From Salinimicrobium xinjiangense DSM 19287 (GTDB lineage Bacteria; Bacteroidota; Bacteroidia; Flavobacteriales; Flavobacteriaceae), in contig NZ_KE384054.1 of assembly GCF_000423585.1 (NCBI RefSeq), forward strand, positions 62,001 to 126,000: 64,000 nucleotides of DNA. Direction: 5' to 3'. Positions 26,046-37,545 of the stretch are shown here, piece by piece. The notes below the pieces were generated by a model. That model was not told the DNA's origin. It was given only the letters and a program-made list of their open reading frames with translations, and did no database searches. The position numbers and the translations under genes were made by a program. The number at the start of each line of letters is the position of its first letter. Positions within the stretch are counted from its first letter, which is position 1.

Positions 26046-27188
26046 ATGAAGTTCAATACCAGAACCATCCACGGAGGACAGGAGGATACAGATCCGGCTT
26101 ATGGCGCGGTAATGTCTCCTATCTATCAAACCACTACCTACAGGCAATCCACTCCCGGAGGCCATAAAGGCTTCGAATATTCCCGGAGTGGAAATCCTAC
26201 CCGTGCTGCTCTTGAGCGATCTCTTGCCAGTATTGAGAATGGAAATTTCGGCCTTGCATTTGGCTCCGGACTTGCTGCTATTGATGCGGCACTTAAACTT
26301 TTTAGATCTGGAGATGAGATCATCTCCACAAATGATCTCTATGGAGGCACATACCGGCTATTCACCGGGATATTCGAACAATTGGGAATCAAATTCCATT
26401 TCGCAAGCATGCACGAACCTGGCGGAATTGAGCAGTATATAAACAAAAATACCAGGATGATTTGGGTGGAGACGCCAACGAACCCAATGATGAACATTAT
26501 TGATATAGAAGCAATGGTGCGTATTGCTAAGAAACACAAAGTTTTGTTGGCCGTAGATAACACTTTTGCCACACCTTATCTGCAACGTCCACTGGAGCTG
26601 GGTGCCGACATAGTGATGCACAGCGCCACCAAATATCTTGGCGGCCACAGCGATGTGGTCTTGGGAGCCCTTGTAGTTAGGGATCAGGATTTGGCAGAGA
26701 AACTTCATTTCATTCAGAAGGCCAGTGGTGCCATATGCGGTCCGCAGGACAGTTTCCTGGTCTTGAGAGGTATTAAAACCCTTCACCTGCGCATGCAAAG
26801 ACATTGTGAAAATGGCGAAGCGGTGGCTAAATTCCTGAGAGATCATCCCAAAGTTGGGAAAGTCTACTGGCCCGGGTTTGAAGATCATCCTAATCACGAC
26901 ATTGCTAAGAAACAGATGAGCGGATTTGGAGGAATGATCTCCTTCACTACAGTCGAAGATACTCTGCAAAGTGCAGTAAAACTGGTTGAGAAGTTGAAAG
27001 TCTTCACCCTTGCCGAATCTCTGGGAGGAGTGGAATCTTTGGCAGGCCATCCTGCAAGTATGACCCACGCATCAATTCCGAAGGAAGAAAGAGCGAAAAC
27101 GGGGATTGTTGATTCATTGATAAGGTTAAGTGTAGGTATCGAAGATGAGGAAGACTTGATTAACGACCTCAAACAGGGTTTAGACTAG
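26046..27188 (+). CDS. metB: cystathionine gamma-synthase/lyase-type PLP enzyme
   Basis: This is a 380-residue Cys/Met-metabolism PLP enzyme. The N-terminus [12 protein letters not shown], the PIYQTTTY and [10 protein letters not shown] blocks, the [11 protein letters not shown] motif and the Schiff-base lysine in [13 protein letters not shown] are all present. The [19 protein letters not shown]-terminal motif fits gamma-synthase or gamma-lyase members; metB versus cystathionine beta/gamma-lyase cannot be separated by eye. The start at 26046 is chosen over an upstream in-frame ATG (25986), because the promoter lies between them. Confidence 0.9.
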   Translation: MKFNTRTIHGGQEDTDPAYGAVMSPIYQTTTYRQSTPGGHKGFEYSRSGNPTRAALERSLASIENGNFGLAFGSGLAAIDAALKLFRSGDEIISTNDLYGGTYRLFTGIFEQLGIKFHFASMHEPGGIEQYINKNTRMIWVETPTNPMMNIIDIEAMVRIAKKHKVLLAVDNTFATPYLQRPLELGADIVMHSATKYLGGHSDVVLGALVVRDQDLAEKLHFIQKASGAICGPQDSFLVLRGIKTLHLRMQRHCENGEAVAKFLRDHPKVGKVYWPGFEDHPNHDIAKKQMSGFGGMISFTTVEDTLQSAVKLVEKLKVFTLAESLGGVESLAGHPASMTHASIPKEERAKTGIVDSLIRLSVGIEDEEDLINDLKQGLD

Positions 27189-27234
27189 GGTGTCAAAAAT
27201 GTGATTTTTGAAGGGGTTTCAGAAGAGATTTTCG

Positions 27235-27287
27235 AGAAATTTAAGGTCTGGATTCTAGACTCTGGAAGCGCAGCGATCTAAATTTCT
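27235..27287. terminator. inverted repeat between convergent genes, possible bidirectional terminator
   Basis: AGAAATTTA (27235-27243) pairs with TAAATTTCT (27279-27287), enclosing a partly palindromic segment (TCTGGATTCTAGACTCTGG). A second small stem, TCAAAAAT/ATTTTTGA, lies at 27193-27211. The gap is between metB and the minus-strand beta-barrel gene, whose stop abuts the right arm. Confidence 0.4.
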
Positions 27288-28066
27288 TAAAAATTCAGAT
27301 AGTATATATACCCGAAATTCAGCCAGAACATCATGTCATTAAACTTGTTCTGTGGATTATCGTGATCCAGCCCGTCAAGCCAGTCGGTGTCATAATATCT
27401 CCACTGGAGGTTCATTACCAGGTCACTCACCACATTCAGTTTGTAGCGCATTCCCGCTCCGGCTACGACACTCCAGGTAGAACCGGCTTCCTGGCTCACA
27501 TAGCCTCTAAAAGTGTGGAAAAGGTTGTCTTCAAGAGGGCCTTCCAGGGTAGAATAAGTGTAGGGATCAAAATTAACAAAATTGAAACCGAGACTAACAT
27601 AGGGAGCAATTGGATATGCGAAGGCGGTATAATCTCTAATACTCAAAGGATAATACTCCAGGTGTGCTCCCGCCTCGAAAACCTTGGCCTGCCCAATCAT
27701 TGCCCGTAATTTTTTTCCACCATCTGTATCTTTTTTTGCAATGGGGCCATAGTGATTGAGCTCCCCTTCATGATAATCCACTTCAGCCCTTATTCTGAAA
27801 TGATCATTGAAATAAGTATAACGCGCATAGCAGTCACAGTCCGCTTTATAAGCGAAATTCAGGTAATAAACCAATCCTACTCCCAACCCCGTATTTGAGG
27901 AGTTGGTTTCAGCATTCCAGCGCAAGCCGTAATCGGAAAAATATGCAACGGGACCGGCGACTATTCCTATTTCCTGGCCTACCATGCCTACCTGTGCCGA
28001 AACAGTCCTGTTTCCGAAGAAAAAAAGGAGTAAGAGGATAATTAAAGTTTTGGAAATGTTGGCCAT
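27287..28066 (-). CDS. outer-membrane beta-barrel-like protein, flavobacterial family
   Basis: This is a 259-residue secreted protein with a signal peptide (cleavage near TVSAQV), then alternating strands rich in aromatic and polar residues ending in an aromatic (IYYLNF), the pattern of an eight-to-ten-strand outer-membrane barrel. It contains a CDCYARYTYF segment with two cysteines. The sequence resembles the flavobacterial family called THC0290_0291, from memory only. The role is unknown. It is divergent from gdhA. Confidence 0.75.
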   Translation of the reverse strand: MANISKTLIILLLLFFFGNRTVSAQVGMVGQEIGIVAGPVAYFSDYGLRWNAETNSSNTGLGVGLVYYLNFAYKADCDCYARYTYFNDHFRIRAEVDYHEGELNHYGPIAKKDTDGGKKLRAMIGQAKVFEAGAHLEYYPLSIRDYTAFAYPIAPYVSLGFNFVNFDPYTYSTLEGPLEDNLFHTFRGYVSQEAGSTWSVVAGAGMRYKLNVVSDLVMNLQWRYYDTDWLDGLDHDNPQNKFNDMMFWLNFGYIYYLNF

Positions 28067-28097
28067 AAGTGATGTTCCGCTCTAAGCAAATATATAA

Positions 28098-29597
<1,500 letters not shown>

Positions 29598-29618
29598 ACT
29601 TTCACTGAAATAAATTTG

Positions 29619-29648
29619 AAAAAGTCGCAGTAATGCGGCTTTTTCTTT
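29619..29648 (+). terminator. gdhA terminator
   Basis: AAAAAGTCGCA and TGCGGCTTTTT form an 11-bp stem with one G-U pair and a GTAA loop, followed by TCTTTTTTT. Confidence 0.85.
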
Positions 29649-29781
29649 TTTTCACCTACATTTATTGCTTCGGAAGAATACCTGCTGAAAATGCCATTTT
29701 TGAGGGGTCATTCCACGAATGTGTTAGTAGGATTAGTTCCTTTTCAGGACAATTTTATTCGGAAGCAAAACAGATTAATTA

Positions 29782-30501
29782 ATGTCGATCACTACCAAAG
29801 GAATAGTCTTTAGTGCCATAAAATATGGAGAAGCCGATTTGATCGTGAAATGCTTCACTCAAAAAAGCGGACTAAAAACATACCTGCTTCGGGGGGTGCT
29901 TAAGTCAAGGAAAGGGAAAATAAAAGCTTCCCTTTTTCAGCCGCTAACTCAAATTGAGATCGTGGCCAATCATAAAGATAAAGGAACCCTGGAGTACATG
30001 AAAGATGCTAAGCTCGAAAACATGTACCAAAGCCTTCATACAAATGTTGTAAAATCTACTGTTGTAATGTTCCTGTCTGAAGTGCTGCGGAATGCAGTGA
30101 GGGAAGAAGAAGCCAATCCTGCCCTGTATAATTACCTGGAAACAAGTCTAGAATGGTTCGACACCCAGGAAAAGACCGTAAATTTTCACCTGCTTTTTCT
30201 GCTGAAGCTGAGCCGGTATTTAGGCTTTTATCCCGATGTTCCCTTAAGAAAGTATCCAGTTTTTAACCTTTTAGACGGCACTTTTCAGGAGGTGGAAACT
30301 AATGACGCATGTGTTTCTGATGAGAATGTTGTACTCTTACAGCGCTTGTTGGGCACAGACTTTGATGAATTATCCTCTATTAAATTGAACCAGGTCACGC
30401 GGTCGGGATTTTTACTAATGCTTTTAAGTTATTATGAAATTCACCTTCAGGGATTTCACAAACCAAAATCTCTTGCAGTTTTAAACGAAATTTACAATTA
30501 A
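29782..30501 (+). CDS. recO: DNA repair protein RecO
   Basis: This is a 239-residue recombination mediator that works with RecR to load RecA. The N-terminal OB-fold start (TTKGIVFSAIKYGEADLIVKCFT) and the region SGLKTYLLRGVLKSRKGK match RecO. The helical C-terminal domain lacks the four-Cys zinc motif seen in some RecO proteins, as is usual in Bacteroidota. It overlaps the following TonB receptor gene by one base, which need not imply functional linkage. Confidence 0.93.
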   Translation: MSITTKGIVFSAIKYGEADLIVKCFTQKSGLKTYLLRGVLKSRKGKIKASLFQPLTQIEIVANHKDKGTLEYMKDAKLENMYQSLHTNVVKSTVVMFLSEVLRNAVREEEANPALYNYLETSLEWFDTQEKTVNFHLLFLLKLSRYLGFYPDVPLRKYPVFNLLDGTFQEVETNDACVSDENVVLLQRLLGTDFDELSSIKLNQVTRSGFLLMLLSYYEIHLQGFHKPKSLAVLNEIYN

Positions 30502-32903
30502 TGCGAATTTTTACGAGCCTTCTCTTGCTTCTTAATTTTTCTGTTTCTTCTGCTCAGCAAATTATCGTACTTGATAGAGAAACAAAGGAGCCAATTTTTA
30601 ATGTGGCTGTTTTTAATAAAGATAAGACGAAGACATTTTTGACCGGTTTTGACGGGGAGATCGATATTTCCGCATTTTCAGAAAGAGAGATCATTTTTTT
30701 TAGTCATGTTTCCCACATAGAATTTCATGCTACCAAAAAGCAAATCCTAGAAAACGGGAATACGGTCTTAATGAAACCATCCAGGAATGAACTTGATGAA
30801 GTCCTATTATCTGTTTCGAAATTTGAACAAAACCGAAGAAATGTGCCTCAAAAGGTAGTGAGTGTGAACCAATCGGGAATACTTACCGCAAGCCCTCAAA
30901 CTTCGGCCGATCTTCTGCAGAGTACCGGGCAGGTGTATGTTCAAAAAAGTCAGTTGGGAGGAGGTAGTCCCATGATCAGGGGATTTTCCACGAACCGCTT
31001 ATTGATCACCGTTGACGGAGTGCGAATGAATACGGCTATTTTTCGTGGAGGCAACGTACAAAATGTGATTTCAATAGATCCTTTGGCGATAGAACGTACA
31101 GAAGTAATTTTAGGTCCCGGATCTACGATTTTCGGGAGTGATGCCATTGGGGGGGTGATGAATTTTTACACCCTTACACCGGCTTTTTCTGTAGCAAAAG
31201 GCGGCAATTTTTCCGGCAAGGTCTATACGCGCTATTCTACTGCAAACGAGGAAAAAACCGGGCATGTGAACCTCTCCTACGGCAGAAAAAAATGGACTTT
31301 TCTCACTGGTGCAACTTATTCAGATTTTGAAGATCTTAGAATGGGTAGCCATGGACCAGAAGAATACCTGCGACATGAATATGTGGTGCGCAGGAATGGA
31401 GAAGATATTATTGTGCAAAATGAAGATCCTAAAGTACAGGTGCCAACAGGCTACGACCAGATCAACCTGTTGCAGAAAATCCGCTTTGAGCCGACAGAGG
31501 AGTACGATCTTTCCCTTGGAGTAATTTACTCTACTACTTCAGATTTTCCCCGCTATGACAGGCTGTATCGTAAGCGGAATGGGGTACTTAGAGCGGCAGA
31601 ATGGTATTATGGCCCTCAGGAATGGCTGCAAACGAATTTCCAGATGGATAAAGCCGGAAACGGCAGGTTCTACAATAAAGCCAGACTAACAGCTGCATAT
31701 CAGTTTTTTGAAGAAAGCCGGAATGATCGCGATTTTGGAGGGGACCTTCTTTATCATACCCGTGAGCAGGTAGATGCCTACTCCTTAAATCTGGACTTTG
31801 AAAAGAATTTTTCAGGACCGAGTCTTTTTTACGGAGGAGAATATGTTTTTAATAAGGTGAATTCCACGGGAAAAGAAACCAATATCATCACCGCAGAAGT
31901 TTTTCCGGGAACATCCAGGTATCCCGATGATGCCACCTGGCAGTCCCTGGCAGCCTATGGAAATTTACAGTGGGAACTTAATCCGCGCTTTACCGTTCAA
32001 ACCGGGGCCAGATATAATTACGTGCTGCTGGATGCAACCTTTGATGATGAAACCTATGATCTTCCCTTTTCCAATGCCAATCTGCGTACAGGAGCTTTGA
32101 CAGGAAGCGCCGGATTGAACTGGCAACAAAGTGACATTCTGGGTTGGCAATTTAATCTATCGACCGCTTTCAGGGCTCCGAATATCGATGACATCGGGAA
32201 AATATTTGATTCCGCACCCGGACTTGTAGTAGTGCCCAATCCGGATCTTGGTCCCGAAAAAGCCTATAATGCAGAACTTGGTTTAAGGCTTAATCTTAAT
32301 CAGGTTTTCCAGGTGGATCTTGCAGGCTACTACACCCTGCTGGAGGATGCTTTGGTACGCAGGGATTTTAGCCTTAACGGAGAAACAATGATAGAATACC
32401 GGGGAGAACCCAGCCGGGTCCAGGCCATTCAAAATGCTGCAAGAGCTCATGTGTATGGCGTTGAAGCCGGCGCGAAAGTAAAATTTTCTGAACGTCTTAG
32501 GCTTACCACCCAGTTGAACATAACAGAAGGCGAGGAAGAACAGGATGACGGTAGCAAAGCTCCTCTTCGGCACGCAGCACCTCTGTTTGGAAATGTGCAT
32601 CTTATCTGGGAAAATAATAGGTTGAGATTTGATTTATTCAGTGAATATAACGGGGAAATTAGCGCTGAAGAGTTAGCCCCTTCAGAGCAGGACAAAGCAT
32701 ATCTTTATGCCGTTGATGAGAACGGCAACCCTTATTCGCCGGAATGGTACACGCTAAATTTTAGTTCCCGCTATCAAATTGGAAAAATGTGGATCTTAAC
32801 AGCTTCACTTGAAAATATTACAGATCAACGCTACCGCACATATTCTTCGGGTATAGCTGCCGCCGGACGTAATCTTATCCTTGCTTTGCAGTACTCTTTC
32901 TAA
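30501..32903 (+). CDS. TonB-dependent receptor, heme-receptor-like
   Basis: This is an 800-residue outer-membrane receptor. A signal peptide (cleavage about SSAQQ) precedes a short carboxypeptidase-regulatory-like N-domain about 20-100 and a plug domain about 110-225 (SPMIRGFSTNRLLITVDGVR, FGSDAIGGVMNF). A 22-strand barrel ends in a terminal Phe (LILALQYSF). The FRAP and NPDL boxes near residues 555-582, together with the plug, resemble the hemoglobin/heme receptor subfamily. However, no histidine lies between the boxes, so heme as the ligand is not certain. It sits behind recO with TAATG overlap, without heme-use genes nearby. Confidence 0.88.
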   Translation: MRIFTSLLLLLNFSVSSAQQIIVLDRETKEPIFNVAVFNKDKTKTFLTGFDGEIDISAFSEREIIFFSHVSHIEFHATKKQILENGNTVLMKPSRNELDEVLLSVSKFEQNRRNVPQKVVSVNQSGILTASPQTSADLLQSTGQVYVQKSQLGGGSPMIRGFSTNRLLITVDGVRMNTAIFRGGNVQNVISIDPLAIERTEVILGPGSTIFGSDAIGGVMNFYTLTPAFSVAKGGNFSGKVYTRYSTANEEKTGHVNLSYGRKKWTFLTGATYSDFEDLRMGSHGPEEYLRHEYVVRRNGEDIIVQNEDPKVQVPTGYDQINLLQKIRFEPTEEYDLSLGVIYSTTSDFPRYDRLYRKRNGVLRAAEWYYGPQEWLQTNFQMDKAGNGRFYNKARLTAAYQFFEESRNDRDFGGDLLYHTREQVDAYSLNLDFEKNFSGPSLFYGGEYVFNKVNSTGKETNIITAEVFPGTSRYPDDATWQSLAAYGNLQWELNPRFTVQTGARYNYVLLDATFDDETYDLPFSNANLRTGALTGSAGLNWQQSDILGWQFNLSTAFRAPNIDDIGKIFDSAPGLVVVPNPDLGPEKAYNAELGLRLNLNQVFQVDLAGYYTLLEDALVRRDFSLNGETMIEYRGEPSRVQAIQNAARAHVYGVEAGAKVKFSERLRLTTQLNITEGEEEQDDGSKAPLRHAAPLFGNVHLIWENNRLRFDLFSEYNGEISAEELAPSEQDKAYLYAVDENGNPYSPEWYTLNFSSRYQIGKMWILTASLENITDQRYRTYSSGIAAAGRNLILALQYSF

Positions 32904-33028
32904 ACTAAACTTCAGAAAACAAGTTAATTATAACTGATTAATATCAAGTGGCATTCAGGTTTTCCCGTTTTAAACCACAGGATTTACTAAAAATCATTAT
33001 TTTCGCGCAACTATTTTGAAAGAATATA

Positions 33029-36000
33029 ATGATGAGTGCAAAGTTCCCTGAATATAAAGGACTTGACCTGCCAAAAGTAGCTGAAGAAATTCTGCATTTT
33101 TGGAAGGAAAATGATGTTTTTGAGAAGAGTGTTTCTTCTCGGGAGGGCAACGAGCCGTTTATTTTCTTTGAGGGTCCACCTTCTGCTAACGGGCTTCCGG
33201 GAATTCACCACGTAATGGCACGTGCCATTAAGGATATTTTCTGTCGTTTTAAGACGCAAAAAGGTTTCCAGGTAAAACGAAAAGCCGGTTGGGATACTCA
33301 CGGCCTGCCTATTGAACTGGGTGTTGAAAAAGAACTGGGGATCACTAAGGAAGATATTGGTAAGAAGATTAGTGTTGAAGAATATAACGAAGCCTGCAAA
33401 AATGCAGTAATGCGTTATACAGATGTCTGGAATGATCTTACAGAAAAAATGGGTTACTGGGTGGATATGGACGATCCTTATATCACCTACAAATCCAAAT
33501 ATATGGAGACGGTGTGGTGGCTTCTTTCCCAGATCTATAAAAAAGGCCTTATCTATAAAGGTTATACAATACAACCATATTCGCCTAAAGCAGGAACTGG
33601 ATTGAGTTCTCACGAACTTAATCAGCCGGGGACCTATCAGGATGTTACCGATACCACGGTCACTGCCATGTTCAAGGCAAAAAAAGAAACTCTGCCTGCA
33701 TTTCTTTCTGAAATGGAAGGGGAAATATTCTTTATAGGCTGGACAACTACTCCCTGGACCTTGCCGGCTAATACTGCCCTTACAGTAGGTCCAAAGATTG
33801 AGTATGTAACGGTGAAAACCTATAATCAGTATACTTTTGAACCCATCACTGTAATAGTGGCAAAAGATCTTGCTGAAAAACAGTTCGACAAGAAGTCTCA
33901 AAAAGTAGATTCTGAAGAAGCTTTAAAATCCTACAAACAAGGAGATAAAAAAATCCCATTTTTGATTGGTAAGTCTTTCCGCGGAAAAGATATTCTGGAG
34001 AGTAGATACGAACAACTTATTCCTTACGTGCAACCGTACGAACATCCAGAAAATGCTTTCAGGGTAATTGCAGGAGATTTCGTTACTACAGAAGATGGTA
34101 CCGGTATCGTTCACACTTCTCCGACTTTTGGGGCAGATGATGCCATGGTTGCAAAACAGGCATCGCCTGAAGTACCGCCGCTGCTTGTAAAGGACGAGAA
34201 TGGAAATTTAGTTCCGCTGGTAGATCTTCAGGGGAAATTCAGACCGGAATTGAGGGAGTTTGGAGGCAAATATGTAAAGAATGAATATTACAATAATGGA
34301 GAAGCGCCTGAAAAATCTGTAGATGTTGAGATCGCAATAAAGCTGAAGGAAGAAAATCGTGCTTTTAAAGTTGAAAAATATGTGCACAGTTATCCAAATT
34401 GCTGGAGAACTGACAAGCCGATTCTATATTATCCACTGGATTCCTGGTTTATCAAGATTACCGATGTCAAGGACCGGATGTATGAATTGAATCAGAATAT
34501 CAACTGGAAACCGAAATCAACCGGGGAAGGCCGATTTGGAAACTGGCTGGCAAATGCAAATGACTGGAACCTTTCAAGGTCCAGATATTGGGGGATTCCG
34601 CTGCCAATCTGGAGGACCGAAGACGGTAAAGAAGAAAAGATCATTGGCTCAATCGAGGAGCTAAAGCAGGAGATGGAAAAATCTGTTGAAGCAGGTTTGA
34701 TGAAAGCCGATCTTTTTGAAGGATTTGTACCGGGGAACTTCAGCGATGAGAATTATGACAAGGTAGACCTGCATAAAAATGTAGTTGATGAGATCATCCT
34801 GGTTTCAGATTCAGGAAAAGCTATGAAACGGGAGGCCGATCTAATTGATGTTTGGTTTGACTCCGGTTCCATGCCCTATTCTCAATGGCATTATCCTTTT
34901 GAAAATGCCGAAAAAGTAGAAAAAACCTGGCGCAAGGCCGATTTCATAGCCGAGGGTGTTGACCAGACCAGAGGATGGTTCTATACGCTTCACGCTATAG
35001 CTACTATGACTTTTGATGATGTAGCTTATAAAAATGTTATTTCCAACGGACTTGTTCTTGACAAGAACGGGCAGAAGATGTCCAAGAGACTGGGAAATGC
35101 CGTAGATCCTTTTGAAACCCTTGCGGCCTTTGGTCCCGATGCCACGCGTTGGTATATGATCTCCAATGCAAATCCATGGGATAACCTGAAATTTGATATC
35201 GAGGGAATTTCGGAGGTGAGACGTAAATTCTTCGGAACACTTTACAACACCTACTCTTTCTTCTCTCTATATGCCAATTTAGATAAGTTCAGCTATTCTG
35301 AAGCAGATGTGCCACTGGAGGAGAGACCCGAAATAGACCGATGGATCCTATCTGAACTGCACACGCTCGTTGAAAATGTAGACAAGTTCTATTCAGATTA
35401 TGAGCCGACCAAAGCAACAAGGGCAATATCTGAATTTGTACAGGAAAATTTGAGTAACTGGTATGTTAGACTTTGTCGCCGCAGATTCTGGAAAGGAGAA
35501 TATGGAACAGACAAGATATCTGCTTATCAAACACTCTATACCTGTCTTGAAACAGTCGCGAAACTGGGAGCTCCGGTTGCGCCATTTTTCATGGATCGCT
35601 TATACAAAGATCTGGAGGCAGCTACTCAAAAAGAGGATTTTGAATCTGTACACCTGGCGACCTTTCCGGTAGCAGATCCTAAATTCATAGACAAGGAACT
35701 GGAGCGTCAAATGCAAAAAGCGCAAACAGTTTCTTCCCTTGTTCTTTCTCTTAGAAAGAAAGAAATGATCAAGGTAAGGCAACCTCTTCAAAGAGTGATG
35801 ATCCCTGTGTTGGATGAACAACAGCGAAGAGAGATCGAAGCCGTGGCAGATCTCATCAAGTCTGAAGTAAATGTAAAGGAGCTGGAATTGATCGATGATG
35901 CTTCAGGAATTCTTGTAAAGCAGATCAAACCAAACTTTAAAGTGCTAGGACCGAGATTCGGTAAGGACATGAAAGAGGTCTCAAAAAAGATCAATGAATT

Positions 36001-36436
36001 CACTGCCGAGGATATTCAAAAAATAGAGCGTGAACGGCAAATTCAGATCGAGATTAACGGGAAATTGCTTACATTAGAAATCGGTGATGTAGAGATTACA
36101 TCCCAGGATATTGAAGGATGGCTGGTAGCTAATTCGGGAAATATTACTGTTGCACTTGATATAACGATTTCAGATGCACTCAAAAAAGAAGGAATTGCAA
36201 GAGAGTTGGTTAACAGGATTCAGAATTTCCGCAAGGATTCGGGATTTGAAGTGACCGACAAAATAGATGTGACCCTACAAAAGGATGGCACTGTCGAGGA
36301 GGCTGTCCAACAAAATATTGAATATATAAAAACCGAAACCCTGACTGCAAATCTCGACTTAGCAGAAGAAGTGAACAACGGATTGGAAGTTTCTTTTGAT
36401 GAAGTGACCACAAGGTTGTTAATTAAAAAACATTAA
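33029..36436 (+). CDS. ileS: isoleucine--tRNA ligase
   Basis: This is a 1135-residue class Ia synthetase that charges tRNA-Ile. The HIGH-like region is PPSANGLPGIHHVMAR (about 50-64), and KMSKRLGN begins at residue 683. The editing domain (GWTTTPWTLPANTAL) and the C-terminal anticodon-binding region are intact. The overall length and sequence character match the longer, eukaryote-like (type 2) IleRS group found in Bacteroidota; such enzymes are often less sensitive to mupirocin, which is family knowledge and untested here. ATG-ATG at the start leaves one codon of ambiguity. Confidence 0.96.
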   Translation: MMSAKFPEYKGLDLPKVAEEILHFWKENDVFEKSVSSREGNEPFIFFEGPPSANGLPGIHHVMARAIKDIFCRFKTQKGFQVKRKAGWDTHGLPIELGVEKELGITKEDIGKKISVEEYNEACKNAVMRYTDVWNDLTEKMGYWVDMDDPYITYKSKYMETVWWLLSQIYKKGLIYKGYTIQPYSPKAGTGLSSHELNQPGTYQDVTDTTVTAMFKAKKETLPAFLSEMEGEIFFIGWTTTPWTLPANTALTVGPKIEYVTVKTYNQYTFEPITVIVAKDLAEKQFDKKSQKVDSEEALKSYKQGDKKIPFLIGKSFRGKDILESRYEQLIPYVQPYEHPENAFRVIAGDFVTTEDGTGIVHTSPTFGADDAMVAKQASPEVPPLLVKDENGNLVPLVDLQGKFRPELREFGGKYVKNEYYNNGEAPEKSVDVEIAIKLKEENRAFKVEKYVHSYPNCWRTDKPILYYPLDSWFIKITDVKDRMYELNQNINWKPKSTGEGRFGNWLANANDWNLSRSRYWGIPLPIWRTEDGKEEKIIGSIEELKQEMEKSVEAGLMKADLFEGFVPGNFSDENYDKVDLHKNVVDEIILVSDSGKAMKREADLIDVWFDSGSMPYSQWHYPFENAEKVEKTWRKADFIAEGVDQTRGWFYTLHAIATMTFDDVAYKNVISNGLVLDKNGQKMSKRLGNAVDPFETLAAFGPDATRWYMISNANPWDNLKFDIEGISEVRRKFFGTLYNTYSFFSLYANLDKFSYSEADVPLEERPEIDRWILSELHTLVENVDKFYSDYEPTKATRAISEFVQENLSNWYVRLCRRRFWKGEYGTDKISAYQTLYTCLETVAKLGAPVAPFFMDRLYKDLEAATQKEDFESVHLATFPVADPKFIDKELERQMQKAQTVSSLVLSLRKKEMIKVRQPLQRVMIPVLDEQQRREIEAVADLIKSEVNVKELELIDDASGILVKQIKPNFKVLGPRFGKDMKEVSKKINEFTAEDIQKIERERQIQIEINGKLLTLEIGDVEITSQDIEGWLVANSGNITVALDITISDALKKEGIARELVNRIQNFRKDSGFEVTDKIDVTLQKDGTVEEAVQQNIEYIKTETLTANLDLAEEVNNGLEVSFDEVTTRLLIKKH

Positions 36437-36441
36437 GAACT

Positions 36442-36825
36442 ATGTCAACAGAAGTAAAAGAACGCTACAGCGACGCAGAGCTGGCGGAATTCAAGACCCT
36501 GATCCTTGCCAAGATCGAAAAGGCCAAGGAGCAGCTGGAACTTTACAAGAGCGCCTACATGAACGACGGAAACAATGGTACAGATGACACCTCTCCAACG
36601 TTCAAAGCTTTTGAGGAAGGTAGTGAAACCATGAGTAAGGAAGCAAATTCACAACTGGCTATCCGTCAGGAGAAATTTATCCGTGATCTAAAAAATGCAC
36701 TTGTTCGCATCGAAAGTAAGACTTATGGCATTTGTAGGGTGACCGGCAAATTAATCGCTAAAGAGAGACTTAAACTAGTACCTCATGCTACCTTGAGTAT
36801 TGAAGCAAAAAATATGCAGCGATAA
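36442..36825 (+). CDS. TraR/DksA family protein with single cysteine
   Basis: This is a 127-residue TraR/DksA-like regulator that probably binds the RNA polymerase secondary channel. A coiled-coil region (about 10-90, LILAKIEKAKEQLELYKSAY) precedes the C-terminal globular motif YGICRVTGKLIAKERL. Only one Cys (C98) is present, so the classical four-Cys zinc finger is absent, as in many Bacteroidota members. It is 5 bp after ileS and before lspA, a conserved gene order. A terminator follows. Confidence 0.88.
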   Translation: MSTEVKERYSDAELAEFKTLILAKIEKAKEQLELYKSAYMNDGNNGTDDTSPTFKAFEEGSETMSKEANSQLAIRQEKFIRDLKNALVRIESKTYGICRVTGKLIAKERLKLVPHATLSIEAKNMQR

Positions 36826-36843
36826 TAACTGCAAAGCCTTTTT

Positions 36844-36879
36844 AAAACGCTCCTGCTTTATTGGTATGGAGCGTTTTTT
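36844..36879 (+). terminator. terminator after traR/dksA-like gene
   Basis: AAAACGCTCC (36844-36853) pairs with GGAGCGTTTT (36868-36877), with a 14-nt loop and T-run. It ends the ileS-traR transcript 15 bp before the next start. Confidence 0.85.
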
Positions 36880-36893
36880 GTTTATAAGTTACC

Positions 36894-37511
36894 ATGAAAT
36901 TCATATTCCCGATCCTGTTCCTTATTTATTTGCCGGTAAAGGCCCAGAAAACTACTCAACACAGTTTTGAGGCAGACGATATACAGAAGATCGTGCTTGC
37001 AGGTGACGAGATCTACCGCATTGAATTGAAATCGGTAAAAGGTGACCAAATCAGGATCTTTGCCTCTACTGAAGGGGAATATTACAACAACATCAGTCTG
37101 GATCACGAAATAAAGGAGCAATCTCTCTTTATCAATTCACGGTTTCGGGAAATTTTACAAAACGGATACGATAAATTAAGTGCACACAAGGTCTTTTCCA
37201 TGGAAGTGACCGTGGAGATCCCTCAAGGCATGGCTTTAGAGATTAGTTCAAATATTGCTAATGTCTATATCACGGGAGCATTTGAAAATGTGCTAATCCA
37301 ATTGAAGTCGGGTTCTTGTCAATTCAGTGATTATTCGGGAGAGGCAGTGGTCAATACCTATACCGGCAATATCACCGGGGAGGTTGCTCCGGCAGAATTT
37401 GAGGTAAGTTCGCGCCACGGTGAGGTGCAGGTTCCTCCAAACACCTATGGAATGCATAAAATGGTACTAACCAGTATCAACGGAGATATAAAGCTCTCTG
37501 AAACTAAATAA
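36894..37511 (+). CDS. secreted DUF4097-like protein
   Basis: This is a 205-residue exported protein with a signal peptide (cleavage about PVKAQK). The mature part is a beta-solenoid-like repeat of strands: VTVEIPQGMALEISSNIANVYITGAFENVLIQLKSGSCQFSDYSG. It resembles the putative adhesin DUF4097 fold found on the envelope. No catalytic residues are recognisable. The position between the traR terminator and lspA is conserved only weakly, as far as I can judge. Confidence 0.7.
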   Translation: MKFIFPILFLIYLPVKAQKTTQHSFEADDIQKIVLAGDEIYRIELKSVKGDQIRIFASTEGEYYNNISLDHEIKEQSLFINSRFREILQNGYDKLSAHKVFSMEVTVEIPQGMALEISSNIANVYITGAFENVLIQLKSGSCQFSDYSGEAVVNTYTGNITGEVAPAEFEVSSRHGEVQVPPNTYGMHKMVLTSINGDIKLSETK

Positions 37512-37517
37512 TATTAG

Positions 37518-37525
37518 TATTTTTG
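37518..37525 (+). promoter_or_regulatory. lspA -7 box
   Basis: TATTTTTG, a match to TAnnTTTG, lies 20 bp before the lspA start codon and just after the DUF4097-like stop. Confidence 0.5.
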
Positions 37526-37545
37526 CCGCGTTCAATATTTAACCG

